A stretch of 64,000 bases of DNA. Origin: Paguma larvata. Taxonomy: Eukaryota; Chordata; Mammalia; Carnivora; Viverridae. The translations under genes and the position numbers were made by a program. Location of the stretch: NCBI GenBank assembly GCA_030068075.1, contig CM057841.1:37241030-37305029 (forward strand). The letters are read 5' to 3'. Below the pieces are notes generated by a model. It worked only from the letters and a program-made list of their open reading frames with translations. It made no database searches and was not told where the DNA came from. Of the stretch, positions 43,036 through 54,551 are shown in pieces. Position 1 is the first letter of the stretch. Every line of letters starts with the position of its first letter.

Positions 43036-45210
43036 TTGAGTGGACACCAAAACTCATAGCCCTGGAATACACTTAGGAGGTAGAACCAACAGAAGTCTGA
43101 GCCAAAAGGGCATACGAATCAAGTGGGAAAGAGTCATCTGAGAATGTTCTCAAGGGTATAGAATCTTACTATTTGTTGGTGCCCTTGAGAATTTTTTTCA
43201 CATAAAAGGAAAACGGTATTTTTAACAATTTTGACCATATTGGATGAAGACTCCTCATTGGTAAATGGTGAATTTGGAGATGTATTTTTATGTATACATG
43301 GGAATTTATTATATAGTGGATCTTATGTATATATGACTAGCAAGTCAGAGATAAGAAGAGAAATATGTGAGTCATCAGCTTCTTGATGGGAAGGGAAACC
43401 ACAGGAGTCCTTAAAATCATTCTGGGTGAGCCATGAGATGCTCTGAGAGGTGAGTAGAGACAGGAGATCAATGAAGGACACTAAGTGAGTCTGAAAGCTG
43501 ATCATTTGTATTTGAAGATGCCCGGTCTTCATCAGGGCTTAGTAGCCCTTTGGTAATCTTTTTTATACAGAGAAGCTACTGATACATGGAATATTACAAC
43601 ATGGTTATTCTGAAAAGGCAGAAGACAAGAATGAAAGCTGGCCAAGCCGCCCAGTTACTCTCAACCAAAATAAATCACTAGTAAGGAATGAGGATGCCAC
43701 CCATAAAAGTAACAGAAGTCATACAAACAGATTTTATCTTGAAACAACATGATTTGTTCTTGTAAATCAGCTATTTCACAAATACACTGAGAAATATAAT
43801 TTTTGAGTGTTCACTTTGGACAGTGGAAGGCTATAATTGCATTCTTCAGAAACTTGCCTTCAGGAAGTTGTCACTGAAATAGACTGCATAATTAGAAAAA
43901 GAAAATTGATCACACCAAGCTTGGTAGTAGGAGAAGAAAAGTAAGGCCCAAGTCGGAGCTGAGTGCAGAACTTTTGGGGGCCTTCAGGCCAATATGGCCT
44001 CTATAATTTATGATATAGAATTTGAAGAAAACTATTTTAGTACTAGTCTTTCATTCAGTTTAATGGAAGGCATTTATTAAGTATCTACAGTATGACAAGA
44101 ACTCTACCAGATTTTGAAAATACAGAAATTAGTTAAGATTCTCTAAAAACTCAAAAATATCAGAAAAAATAAGTTTTTAAGAGAAACTCAGGTGATTTCA
44201 AGGAGCATAACAATTTTATATTTTTAAAGAATATTGTACAATCTCTCCAAATGTATCAGAGTACAAGGCAGTTCTGTAAGACCTATGAATTTCTATTGTT
44301 CTCTGATGCCCCCTCATTTAGAAAATGGTGTGTACAATGTATGCTTTCAATAAAACTAAACAAAGATCAACACATACTCTGGCAGCAACACTATCACTGA
44401 GGAAATTGAAAGGTAAAAGGAATTTTGCCATAAAAATGTTTCCCGAAAATATAAATCCAATTGACATCATGAAAGTGCTCTTCAGAGAAAATAGTTTACA
44501 TTTTTTTCTATGTAGTTTACTATCTCTTTCATGGATAAAATATTTTCTTTATTTTTTCCAGGTAATTTTTTTTCAAGAATCCTTCCAAATTCTTTGCTTC
44601 TATAAGAACAAAGTGTAGCCAGTGACTGTTTCATCAATGACCATGAATTTATTTGATTTTCACCAAAATCAGAAATACTTATCTTGCTGAATGGGCAGTA
44701 AGTAGGAGCTTAAACCCATGCACTAATTAATATAATAATTACAGTAATTATTTACTCAACATTTATTGAGCATTTGTATATCCCTGGACCTTTGCTCTCT
44801 GTTGTATGTGCAATGTCTCTTTGGGAGATTGTTATTGGGTTGAACAGGGATTCAATTACTCTTCCCCCTTCATAGGGAATATGGAGGTTAAGAGTCAATA
44901 GATGAGTTTCCCGTAAATTTTTAGCTTGCAAATGAGAAGTATGGGACTTTCTCTAGATTCAGAACTCCTTTCCAGAGAATTATATCAACTCTTACTTGGA
45001 AATAAAATTACTCATTTAATTTTAAATGTCAGAATTTTGTTTGATTAACTATAACATGCACCTTAGCACCTTCCTTTGGCTGCATATTCTGAAAGGCTAG
45101 TATGTACTAGAATACTTTTTTTCCCCAATAAAGTATTTTCTAAGCATTTCCCTTTGTTGTGCCAAATATTATTTTCATAGTCACCAATTTATGCAGAATG
45201 AATAAGTGTC
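43036..45210. other. Mostly unique sequence, 2.2 kb
   Basis: Weak old-LINE resemblance at about 43360-43480 ('atgtgagtcatcagcttctt') and MIR/L2-like scraps near 44060-44110 and 44745-44790; none is strong enough to assign. The 97-codon frame at 44325-44618 shows no domain. Confidence 0.45.
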
Positions 45211-45214
45211 CCAG

Positions 45215-45375
45215 GAGCTCTGGGAAGCTGAATATCTCTGAACCACCATATCCTCATCTATAAAAAGAGCGCTCATCTCTGAGAGCTGTAGCTAGAATTA
45301 AATGAGTTGACAAATGTAAAGCTCCTAGCACTGTGCCGGAGACATTATATATGCCCAGTAACGTTGGATTATTTT
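45215..45375 (+). mobile_element. MIR fragment
   Basis: 'ctgaatatctctgaaccacc', 'atatcctcatctataaaaag', 'gctagaattaaatgagttga', 'aaagctcctagcactgtgcc' and 'atatatgcccagtaacg' match the MIR 3' half. Confidence 0.78.
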
Positions 45376-45469
45376 TTCATGTGCAAGGAGATACAAGGAG
45401 TAGTTAAGCAACTTAGTTAATATCAACCAATTAATCGATTGTGTGGCCACAGATTGATGAGTATTTAAT

Positions 45470-45665
45470 ATACATTATTGTGTCTCATGCTCACAGTGAC
45501 CAGTTTAGGTAGAAAGGTAGCCCCCTTTGGTGAGAAGGTGCTGTGATTTGGTGAGTTGATGCCCAAATGCCCTGACCAGTGTATACCAGAGCTGGAGTAC
45601 GAATTTTAGCCCTATAAGCCTACCAACTAGGATGTGTTCTGCATTTAGTAATGGAAAACCCAAGT
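45470..45665 (-). mobile_element. MIR fragment, minus strand
   Basis: 'ctcatgctcacagtgaccag', 'tttaggtagaaaggtagccc' and 'accagagctggagtacgaat' resemble the reverse-complement MIR; the middle is eroded. Confidence 0.5.
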
Positions 45666-45699
45666 CCATATGCTTAACTATAAGGAAATATGACAATAT

Positions 45700-46060
45700 A
45701 CATCGCTGAAAGTCTAGAGGTACGTAAAGTTTCGCTCCTCACCTGGTCTAGGTGTTCTGGCGCCACTTACCTGCGCATCTCTCATCTTGGTTATGTGCTT
45801 GGTATCAGTGCACGTGTGGTCGGAAAGTGTGAGACTGCAGCCATTCAAGCCTTCCTTTCTGGATGTGACAGTGTGCAAAAGGAGAGATCATGCTTTCCCT
45901 ACCATTTGGGGCAGTATTTATTTCAGTTATACCTCCTAGCTCCTTGTCTCTTCTTGCACCATGACTGCATCCAGGAATGTGGAATTTGTTGAAGAACTCA
46001 GGGCTTCGAATGGACCTTATGAACGAATTCCCTGCAAACGCATACGCACGCCCACACACA
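45700..46060. promoter_or_regulatory. CpG-dense unique patch, possible regulatory element
   Basis: I count about 12 CpGs in 360 bp, five of them within 45721-45780, in a neighbourhood where CpG is otherwise rare outside SINEs. It includes GCACGTG at about 45819. It is not part of any repeat I recognise and not GC-rich enough to be a clear CpG island. Frames on both strands (100 and 84 codons) show no known domain. Regulatory role is inference. Confidence 0.3.
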
Positions 46061-46151
46061 CATGGAAATAAGGAGAAAATAATTTGTTCGATATCATTGT
46101 CTTTTTTCCAAGAAGACTTGTGTAATCTTCATTTTAAAATGGATTGTAAAT

Positions 46152-46297
46152 CCACTGTGAGGATCTCACAGTTCGTGAGTTTGAGTCCCATGTCAGGGCC
46201 TGCACTAACAGTGTGGAGCCTGCTTGGGATTTTCTCTCTCCCCTTCTCTTTCTGCCCCTTCCCAGTTCTCTCTCTCTCTCTCTCAAAATAAATAAAC
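46152..46297 (+). mobile_element. 5'-truncated CAN SINE with long target duplication
   Basis: Begins inside the element at 'gaggatctcacagttcgtga', continues through 'gtgtggagcctgcttgggat', CT-rich body and 'ctcaaaataaataaa'. TTTAAAATGGATTGTAAAT (46133-46151) and TTTAAAATAGATTTTAAAT (46298-46316) match at 17 of 19 bases, so the shortened form is how it inserted. The A box and part of the head are absent. Confidence 0.93.
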
Positions 46298-46316
46298 TTT
46301 AAAATAGATTTTAAAT

Positions 46317-46600
46317 TAATAAGAGATAACTAAACTAGTGTGGCAAATATTTAACCTTTGTAAGTCTTTGTGATAGATTCTTACATTAGAAAAGGAATAC
46401 GGAAAAATGTCAGTATTTACAGAATAAAGGGAGATATAATTTTTGAACTAGCTGGATCTTGCTCCATTGCTTTTCCATTGCATGACTTTAGTGAAATGGC
46501 TTAACATAAAATGGGTTTCTGTGGGGACTAATTCAGACAGTCAGAGGTACTTAGCAAATGTACTTTATTATCAGGGAAGCAGAAGTAGAATTTAGAAATA
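46317..46600. other. Unique sequence
   Basis: A weak MIR-like tail near 46500-46565; otherwise nothing. Confidence 0.45.
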
Positions 46601-46604
46601 AAGA

Positions 46605-46850
46605 GAGAAGGTTTTGGAATTTATTGGACTGTAATTAAATCCAGACTCTGTTATATACTGGCTACATGGGACTGCACACATCCCTAAACTTCTCTATGCC
46701 ATCTTAAAAAAGTTAAAAATAATACAATTAAAAACAAGCAAATGAAAACAATTTCAAGTTTGTTATGGCATACCATACAAAAACTGTTTAGTTCAGTGTC
46801 CGGCCCAGAGAATACAGTCAATGGATATTTTTGTTATTATTGTTGTTGTT
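46605..46850 (+). mobile_element. MIR, near full-length, diverged
   Basis: 'aattaaatccagactctgtt', 'atactggctacatgggactg', 'ccctaaacttctctatgcca', then the tail 'gttcagtgtccggcccagag' with 'aatggatatttttgttatta'. Confidence 0.7.
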
Positions 46851-47515
46851 AATATTACTACTGAAGTACCATTTCTGTCATCAAAGAGTTTATTGTCCAA
46901 TAGGAAAAAGAGATAGTAATAACAAATAAAAGACAGTACAAGAGTATTAGAAGCATTAAAAGAATTTTGCAGGTCCAAAAGTAGAAGTTTTTTCTCCTCG
47001 AGGGGTCAAACACTTCACAAGGGAGGTGAAAATAAGTTGTGCAAGAGTATATACAAGGTCTCCCTTTCAGAGAGAGCAACGTGCCGAAAGCCTCAGGGGT
47101 GTGGAGAAACAAGGCGATTAAGTTAGACAACTCATAGCAAGGATGAGAACGCCGGCTTTCATAGCAAGTCTACGCTGTCTTATCCAAAGCAAAGATGTTC
47201 TGGTGCAGACCCAGCCTGAGAAAGGAAAAGTGACAGAGAAAACAGATTTCCTCCTTATAATGTGTCAGGGAACTTGGAGTAGATTAAATCCTTGTAGGAA
47301 GGCAATAGAAAGGCTCGCAGCTATTTTGACAGAGCTGAAATAGAGCCAGGAGCCCATTACTTTAATACTCAGGGAAACCAGACTGATCGACATCAGAGCC
47401 ATTCAGGAAAGGTGGGTAGATTGATGATATGGTCCCAGGTGACATCTTAGAGCAACAGCAGGCTTTCAATTCTGGGCAGACATCCAACTGACACCCAAAT
47501 TATCTTCATGGACTA
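46851..47515. other. Unique sequence with weak old-LINE start
   Basis: 46860-46935 ('tcatcaaagagtttattgtc') may be an old LINE scrap. The rest is unrecognised. Confidence 0.45.
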
Positions 47516-47529
47516 CAAATTCCTCAGGC

Positions 47530-47610
47530 TCCTGCCAGATATATATAGTGCCCGGAAGTAAGCACACAGTAGGCACTCAGTTTATGTATTTTTACTAACT
47601 TATTTCATAA
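47530..47610 (+). mobile_element. MIR/L2 tail fragment
   Basis: 'agtgcccggaagtaagcaca' and 'cagtaggcactcagtttatg' match the common tail. Confidence 0.55.
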
Positions 47611-48100
47611 ACAGTATTGTAAGATGGGGTAATATACCTTGTGGTTTGAAGAACAGATTATATTATGTGTTTGAGTAGTACAGTATTCCTTAGGCAAATT
47701 TATCTGTCGTTTCCAAATTATCTGGCTTCCATTTCACCTTTTTTTTCCCCAACCTGTTCCTTGAGCAGTAGAATAGACAAGGATCCCAGAAACTTAATCT
47801 AAAAAGGACCAGAATCTAGGGCCAAGGAAGTGAGATGGAATATGAGTAATGGTACACATGGACAACATCCAGGCTCCCATTTAGAGACTTACCAAAGAAG
47901 CTTATGCTGTGCTCTGAAATTTCAAAATGTAACCAGTACAAGCACAAAAAATATGCTGCTATTAGCAAGTAGCAGAGGCCCTGGCTGCAGTGGGTAATTG
48001 TCCATCTCCCCCCATTAATATTCTGGAGAGGCAGAAGCCCATCCAAAATAGTTAGTGAATATTCTTTGGAAGAATAGAATTTTTCTGAAGGCAAATATGC
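47611..48100. other. Unique sequence
   Basis: Nothing recognised. The minus-strand 92-codon frame at 47816-48094 shows no domain. Confidence 0.5.
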
Positions 48101-48104
48101 TACT

Positions 48105-48640
48105 GCTCCCCCCTATTAAAAATATCTAGTGACTCCCATGGCCTTCAGGATAGAAACCTATAATCCTCAGCAAGACGTATAAATCTCTTTAACATTTTAT
48201 TCTCATCTTTTTCCTTAGGAATATCCTCCCCCTGCCCTCCCTCACCCCACACACTCTATCCTGTGTTCCAGCCATGCCGCATTATTTACAATTACTCAAA
48301 AGAATTGTGTGTTTTCATACTTCCTTAAGCTTTGATGTGCTACTTTATCTAGAATATTGTTTCTCCTCCTTACCTGCTATTCTTTGTCCGGATCTCTCAG
48401 AATCATTCTTTCTAACTTCTTCTGACATCAGCTCTGAAATTCCTTCCTATACCAGGGTTGATGAGATATTTACTTTTCACATTCTTTCCTTAATTGCCTT
48501 ATTCATTTTTTCAGTGATTCATTCATTAACAAATATTTGTGAGTCACTGTCAGATGCCCAAGTGAGAGAGCATTTAGTCAGTCAGATATTTTCTTACAGT
48601 CTAATATCCTCTTCTTTATTCCCTTGTAGCACTTATCAAT
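48105..48640 (+). mobile_element. LINE L2 3' region
   Basis: Long plus-strand L2 match: 'tagtgactcccatggccttc', 'aggatagaaacctataatcc', 'ctatcctgtgttccagccat', 'ttccttaagctttgatgtgc', 'atcagctctgaaattccttc' and 'cccttgtagcacttatcaat'. A 'ttcattcattaacaaatatt' segment may be a secondary insertion or rearrangement. The 125-codon plus frame at 48274-48651 is this L2 3' region and not a gene. Confidence 0.78.
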
Positions 48641-48819
48641 TAGTGCTTTAATTGGCTCTAGGCTCTGGGAAAAAAGAGGATTAATGGGGAACCATTAAGA
48701 ACAGGATTTCCCTGTATTTGATACAGACTGTGCCCTGTGCCTGGATTATAGAAGTGAAGTAGAATGCATAACAGTTTATCAATAAAATAAGCACATGACT
48801 TAATAAATGAAAACAAACT
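48641..48819. other. Unique sequence
   Basis: A weak MIR/L2 tail-like segment near 48730-48790; otherwise nothing. Confidence 0.45.
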
Positions 48820-49385
48820 ATATTAGTGTTTTAGGGCTGCATAACAAAGTGACACAAACTGGTTGGCTTAAAACTTTAATGACTTTGGGGCATCTGCGTG
48901 ACTCTGTTGTTTAAAAGTCAGACTTTGGCTGAGGTCATGATCTCATGGTTCATAAGTTTAAGCCCTGCATTGGGCTCTGTGCTGACAACTTGGAGTCTGG
49001 ACCCTGCTTTGGATTCTGTGTCTCCCTCTCTCTCTGTCGCTATCTCTCTCTTTCTCTCTCTCTCTCTCACAAAAATAAATGAACATTAAAAGAAATTAAT
49101 TTTGAAAACTAGGAGTCCTAAATTAGAGTGTCATCAAGGGCATGCTTTCTCTGAAAGGCTGTAAGGGAGAATACATTCCATACCTTTCTAGAAATGTCTA
49201 GTGTTTGCCAGCAATCTGGGGTCTTCTTTGACTTACAGCTACCAACCTCCATGTGTGCATCCAGGTTTGCATGGCTCTTTTCTCTTGTGTGTTTCTTTCT
49301 GTGTGCCTTCTCTCTTTCTAAGGACACAAGTCATAATGGACTGAAGGCCCACCCTACCGCAGTGTCAATTAATGACTCCTGACAT
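48820..49385 (-). mobile_element. MLT1-type MaLR LTR, minus strand, split by a SINE
   Basis: 'tattagtgttttagggctgc', 'gtgacacaaactggttggct' before the SINE, and 'aggagtcctaaattagagtg', 'catcaagggcatgctttctc', 'ctaaggacacaagtcataat' and 'aaggcccaccctac' after it. The LTR's 5' third is missing. The plus-strand frame at 49194-49382 is LTR sequence. Confidence 0.8.
48887..49096 (+). mobile_element. CAN-type SINE inside the MLT1 LTR
   Basis: GGGGCATCTGCGTGACTCTG head, 'ggctgaggtcatgatctcat', 'attgggctctgtgctgacaa', long CT-rich body and 'aaaaataaatgaacattaaa' tail. Target duplication is not clear by eye. Confidence 0.94.
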
Positions 49386-49389
49386 GTGT

Positions 49390-50311
49390 TAGTCTGGGTT
49401 CCCTGGGTAGAGTAATAGAAACTGCCTCTAGCTAAAAGGGAATTTGTATCAAAGGTTTGGAATATCTTACCTAATAGAAGAGATGACTGAAGAACCTGGT
49501 TAGGAACAAGGATAATTACTATAAGAATCCAGCAGAAAGTAAAAGGTAGAATTGTGACAATTTTGTTACGTTAAAAAAAAAATCTGTGCTTTGCTGTTTC
49601 TTCTCAAGATTCAAAGTTCTAGAAAACAGAAATTGAATGTTTAGCTTCTAGTATATAGTCAGATTTTGTTTAAAGAGCACACAAAACTTGGCAATGGTTC
49701 ACAAAGGCAGTGAAGTGGATTCCCAAAATGAAGTAGGATCCTGTAACCAGAGTAGAGGGGAATGGGGAATGTGAGGTCAAAACCAGGTAACGTCAAGGTA
49801 TTGACATGGACAAGGTGATGGGAAACACTTCCCTTGTTACCTCCTTCCTCAACCATCTTACAATTGGAAATTTGACCTCAAGAAATAGGAAGTGAATTGT
49901 AATTAGTGGAATATAAACTTAACACTGGTCCACTCTTCTGTTAAGGTCATAAGAACATGAATTACAGTTTCTCTCCCGAAGCCCTGCAATGTCCCCAGAG
50001 AACTATTGCAGCTCACAAGTTACTAAGGTAATAGGGAAATCTTATTCAGCATACTTAATTCAGATGTTTAAAAGGTAGAGTTTGAAATCAATAAACATTT
50101 AGACTTTTATCAAATGCTAGATGTTTTTCATTGATACTCTAGCTCAAACATACTTAATAATGGAGAATATGAGAATATTAAGGTGAACCCTTAAACTGTG
50201 CTCAGGCTTAATTTGTATTGCTGATTAGTATTAGAATCAAAATTCTAAAAATAACTCACATAGTGAGATGATATTCCCATTCTAAAGATGAGTAAGGAAC
50301 AGGCATTATTT
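49390..50311. other. Unclassified sequence
   Basis: 49390-49440 ('gtctgggttccctgggtaga') resembles the start of a retroviral-type LTR seen in mammals, but I cannot place it. The rest is unrecognised. Confidence 0.4.
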
Positions 50312-50327
50312 AGAAATGTTTCCTCAA

Positions 50328-50498
50328 GGGGTGCCTAGGTGACTGAGTCTGTCAAGCATCCGACTCTTGATTTCTGCTCAGGTCATTATCTCACAATTCA
50401 TGAATTCAAGTCTGGCATTGGGCTCTGTGCTGACAGTGCAGAACCTGCTTGGGATTCTCTCTTTGCCTCTCTGAGTTTCCCTCTCCTGCTCATGCATG

Positions 50499-50534
<36 letters not shown>

Positions 50535-50579
50535 CTGTCTCTCAAAAATAAATAAACTTTAAAATACATACATTAAAAA
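50328..50579 (+). mobile_element. CAN-type SINE with expanded CT tract
   Basis: GGGGTGCCTAGGTGACTGAG head, 'atccgactcttgatttctgc', 'gctgacagtgcagaacctgc', then (CT)n of about 28 bases (50502-50530), and an 'aaaataaataaacttt' tail. AGAAATGTTTCCTCAA (50312-50327) and AGAAGTGTTTCCTAAA (50580-50595) match at 14 of 16 bases. Confidence 0.96.
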
Positions 50580-50649
50580 AGAAGTGTTTCCTAAAGTCAT
50601 ACCCAAATTTATTCATTTTTACCTTGCATCTGACTCGTTTGATACAACC

Positions 50650-50690
<41 letters not shown>
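50650..50690 (+). repeat. (CA)20 microsatellite
   Basis: Twenty pure CA units; likely polymorphic. Confidence 0.98.
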
Positions 50691-50693
<3 letters not shown>

Positions 50694-52429
50694 ATCTCGG
50701 CCACTTTTGACTTTATTTGACAAAAACGCCCGCTATCAAAAGTCAAATGTTGTATTTAATATGGCAAAAGATTTCCTATCGGACTGAAGCATGAGCATTA
50801 GCAAATACCATATACAATTTTTCAAATTTTCACCTCATTGTTCTGTACAGAATGACAATTCCACTTATTTCAGGTACAAAGTCCTCAATCTATGGAATGA
50901 AATCTGAGTTATAATATGGAAGGACTCACTAAAAACTGTCTCCATACAGGAAAGAGTGGTTTGTCTCATCACACCCTCACCGTCCTACATTTCTTTGTTG
51001 CTTTGCTTTTCTCCTTGTTCGCGTTGTACTTTAAAAATATATATGTATATATGTATATTGTTTGGGAATAATGAGAAAACTTTGCTCCTACCAGTTGGCT
51101 TGAAAATTTAAAAAACGCAGATACAAAACTACATTTTTCAGTTCATAAAAACCTCTCTAATGAGACAGATGAAAATATGAATTGCTTCTAATGAGCTCAG
51201 AATTGCATCTACTTCCCTTGGTTTAATTTTCTAAGTGTTCAGAGATATTTTTTGTTGTGCTTATTATAAAACAAGAAGTGGCCACTAGGCTGTGATAAAC
51301 CAATTTGTGAGATTAAAGTGCTGAACTCGAACGGTTTCATTAAATTCTAAGTCATGAGTTGAAATCAGAATTTTAAAAGCCTCCTTTTCTTATTTACACA
51401 AGACCCACAGCATTTATGCAGGCAGAAAGTCGCACCAATTAATACCAACTCTGTGTTGAGGAGGTCCACAAGTACCCTTTAGGAAAGCTGTCTTTTCACC
51501 ATATCTGCCCTTCATCTTTATGCACATCCTCCTCCCCAAAAATGCAGAGCTCAGACTTGAATGACATTAAATCTAGATTCCTCATAACACCCCAGGCCTC
51601 TTTCCTGGTGAGCACTCATTTATGCATGTTTAAAAACAGACTCTTATATGCCTTATTTAATATGTGACAGGGGGCAGCTCTAGAAAACTGGTTTATCAAA
51701 TTGAAAGGGCATTGATCATTACAATGTGCTCTGTTTCTTATATAAAGATGAACAGAATTACAGTAACTATTATTTGTATGCAAACAGCAGCGTCTAGTTA
51801 ATTAGTGGTGCTACTTAGAAATTATGGGTTTCTCAAAAAACTGCAGGGTGTAATAGAATAGAAGATCATTAGCTTTCAGTAATGAAGTTCAAGGAAAATA
51901 AGTACAGTCCTGACTTTCTTTAACCCACAAGAGCCAAATTAAAATATACAATCTGAATATAAGCATGTAACATTTAATAACATTAAATACAGTCTAAATT
52001 TTAACATATATATCTAGACCCAGGAATATATTTAAAGGTTCTATAAAACACATTATCAAAATATCTTAGCATTCTCAATTTCATGCATTACCATACTTAA
52101 AATTGGTGACCACCAGTGTTAAGGGAAAGTTATTTATATCACTTGAAATAATTGAACTGTCTTGATGTACTACTCACCAAGACACCTATAAGCCTGTTTT
52201 ATTCTTATTCTTTCCAAAGACATAATTATATATTGTCTATGTATATATTATATATATATATATATATACCTAATCCTACAGAATTGATTCTGACTCTTTA
52301 TGATTTTTAAGTCCCCTCTCTTTCAACACTCTTATGAAAAAACTAAGAGGTACTGCACACCTTTATTTTGTAACCTGATGTTAACAGTTGCAAGATGAGA
52401 GTTTCATTGTCATTATGGTTCTTCATCCC
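50691..52429. other. Repeat-poor unique block with regulatory-type motifs
   Basis: About 1.7 kb with no SINE, LINE or LTR that I can recognise, only short TA runs (51032-51058; 52252-52266). It contains an octamer-like TATGCAAA at 51777-51784 next to TAATTAG at 51799-51805, and a CTCF-like AGGGGGCAG core at about 51669-51677. Candidate conserved non-coding region; this is inference from composition and motifs only. Confidence 0.4.
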
Positions 52430-52434
52430 AGTGT

Positions 52435-52625
52435 TAGCATATATACTACGGGATGTGTAATCCTGGAGCATATTACATAATTTCTATATGGCTTAGTTTT
52501 CTCATCTCCAAGGTGAGACACCCACTGCACAGAGATGAATCTAAGATATAATTAGATAGTGGATGTAGAATGATTAGTCCAGTGCCTGACAAGTCGCTGG
52601 CACTGGACAAATGTTAGTTACTCTC
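52435..52625 (+). mobile_element. MIR fragment
   Basis: 'atttctatatggcttagttt', 'tctcatctccaaggtgagac', 'attagtccagtgcctgacaa' and 'tggcactggacaaatgttag' match MIR core and tail. Confidence 0.75.
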
Positions 52626-53689
52626 TGTTTCCTTCCCTAACCATGATGTTATCTGCAAACCATAGGCTCCTGCTTCACATTGTTGGTGAGAAAATGGTCA
52701 AGCAGTTTGTGCTTCAGTGGAGTGCAAAGTGTACCAAGTGTGTCCCAATGGATTGCACACTACAAATAACTTGCAAGAAATTTAAAATGAGAATTACTGT
52801 TTTCAGGAATGTGAGTCACCCAAAGACAGACTCATGGGAGTAATATTTTTGTTTTGGTTTCTCTCTTAAGGGCTAATGGTAGTATTTGAGTCCCCAAGTA
52901 TCCTTTAAATACATACTGCAAACATAGTTTGTTTTGGAAAATGGTTCCAGAGAAGACACAGAGGGTTCTGAATGGTGAATGGTGAATGCATTCTCCTGGC
53001 AGGGGGCTGCAGTATTATGCAGTATTATGCCCAGTGCAGAAGGGTCTTCATGCCCTCCCCTTCTTGACTCCTGCCAACATTGCTAAGTCAAAGGCCCTTC
53101 ACATAATTTCAACACTTGAGGAATTACCCTCACACCTGGAGAACCACTAATAAGCAGGATAAAACACCAGAAAATGCATTTCCAAAGTCGACTCTGTAAT
53201 GCTCCATCAGGTTATGTTATAAGCTTCTGCTATCAAAACTGCTGCAGTGGGAAAACCGCCACAGCGGGAAATCTGGACAGCAGAGAGTGGTTTTCATATA
53301 TAAATATAAAACAACTAGACAACTTAAGGGAAACAAAGGAGAAGTAAAACAAATAAATATTGAGCCTCAAAGATAGATGGAAATGTTGTAATACAAAAAT
53401 AGCTTTTTTTTTTCCTTGTTATCGTTCTTGCAGAGATGGTTGTTATTTTCAGTAAACTGATAGAAGCACACACACATCTCAGTGGGAAATAATGAGCCTT
53501 AAGCCATTAACCTACATGTAAATCTGTGGTGCAGAGCAGAGGTCTTACTAATGCAGAAGAAAGGACAGGGGAAGAAGCAGAAACAGGCCCTAGACTTGGA
53601 CTCTGTTTTGATTTGCTTTTATACACTTGTATCTAAGAATCTATTCTTCCTCCTACCCATAAGCAACTTTTCTATTTGACTTCCTTTAC

Positions 53690-53690
<1 letters not shown>
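52626..53690. other. Repeat-poor unique block
   Basis: No transposon is recognised. Small tandem doublings occur: GAATGGTGAATGGTGAATGC near 52972-52989 and GCAGTATTAT twice at about 53009-53028. A CTCF-like 'ctggcagggggctgcag' lies at about 52996-53012. 53060-53560 is evenly composed and could be conserved. No exon is identifiable. Confidence 0.4.

Positions 53691-53720
<30 letters not shown>
53691..53720 (+). repeat. (TTTTG)n
   Basis: Six TTTTG-type units. Confidence 0.92.
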
Positions 53721-54383
53721 CCCCCTAATGATATCTTATTTGGGATATTCCATTAAGGAACATATGTCTGCCTCCTGCACTAAATACTATATACGCTTGG
53801 CCTTTAAAAACTTTGTAAATGAAGATTGTTGGCAGAACAATTAGGATTTAAAAGCTGGACTGACCTTACTTCTGTGTACCATTGTGATTAGTTTGGACCC
53901 TAACATCAGGTATATCACCAAGCTGTCTTAGATGCCAAGATAAAATGCCTCTCACTGTAGCCCAAAGGACATTGGGTAATAGTGTGATACTTGGGCAGTG
54001 AAACATAAAGGACAAACTGGTGTGATTATGTTTGATTTGTGTTGACTTAGAGACTGGGAAAGGTCCCTGAGACCTGAGAGTACAGGCAAATGAGGATAGA
54101 AATGGCCTGTCTGCTTCGTCTCCTTTGTAACTGCTGTGCTATTTAAAAACCTAATTTCAGCACAGTCTTTCTCCCCAGTGAGATTCTCTTAAATTTTGTC
54201 AGTTACAAGGTTCATTTATTAACAATGGCAACAACATAGAATGTGAAGAAAGAAATATTTGCTTTTGTTATTAAATAGGCTATTTCTGCTTTTAATTTAA
54301 AGCATACATCATGAGGTTCATAGCTTTGCCAGACCCTCTGCTTATCACTGGGGATACTGAGATGAAAAACACCTTCTGCCTTC
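53721..54383. other. Unique sequence
   Basis: Nothing recognised. Confidence 0.5.
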
Positions 54384-54420
54384 TGTGTGTGTGCGTGTGT
54401 GTGCGTGTGTGTGTGTGTGT
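54384..54420 (+). repeat. (TG)n with two CG-containing interruptions
   Basis: TG tract broken twice by TGCG units. Confidence 0.95.
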
Positions 54421-54551
54421 ACTATACTGAATCGGAATATGTCATAACCAACAAGCGTAGAACTGAATGGATATGACATACTTACTATTCACTGTGGTAT
54501 ATATAAGATTGTAGTTTACAATATTATATCTTATTTAAAATCATATATATT

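Noticed and set aside
45690..46059. Frames of 100 (+) and 84 (-) codons in the CpG-dense patch
   Set aside because: Considered as a possible exon because of the CpG density, but no protein family is recognisable and both strands are equally open.
48274..48651. 125-codon plus-strand frame
   Set aside because: Lies inside an L2 3' region, which is non-coding.
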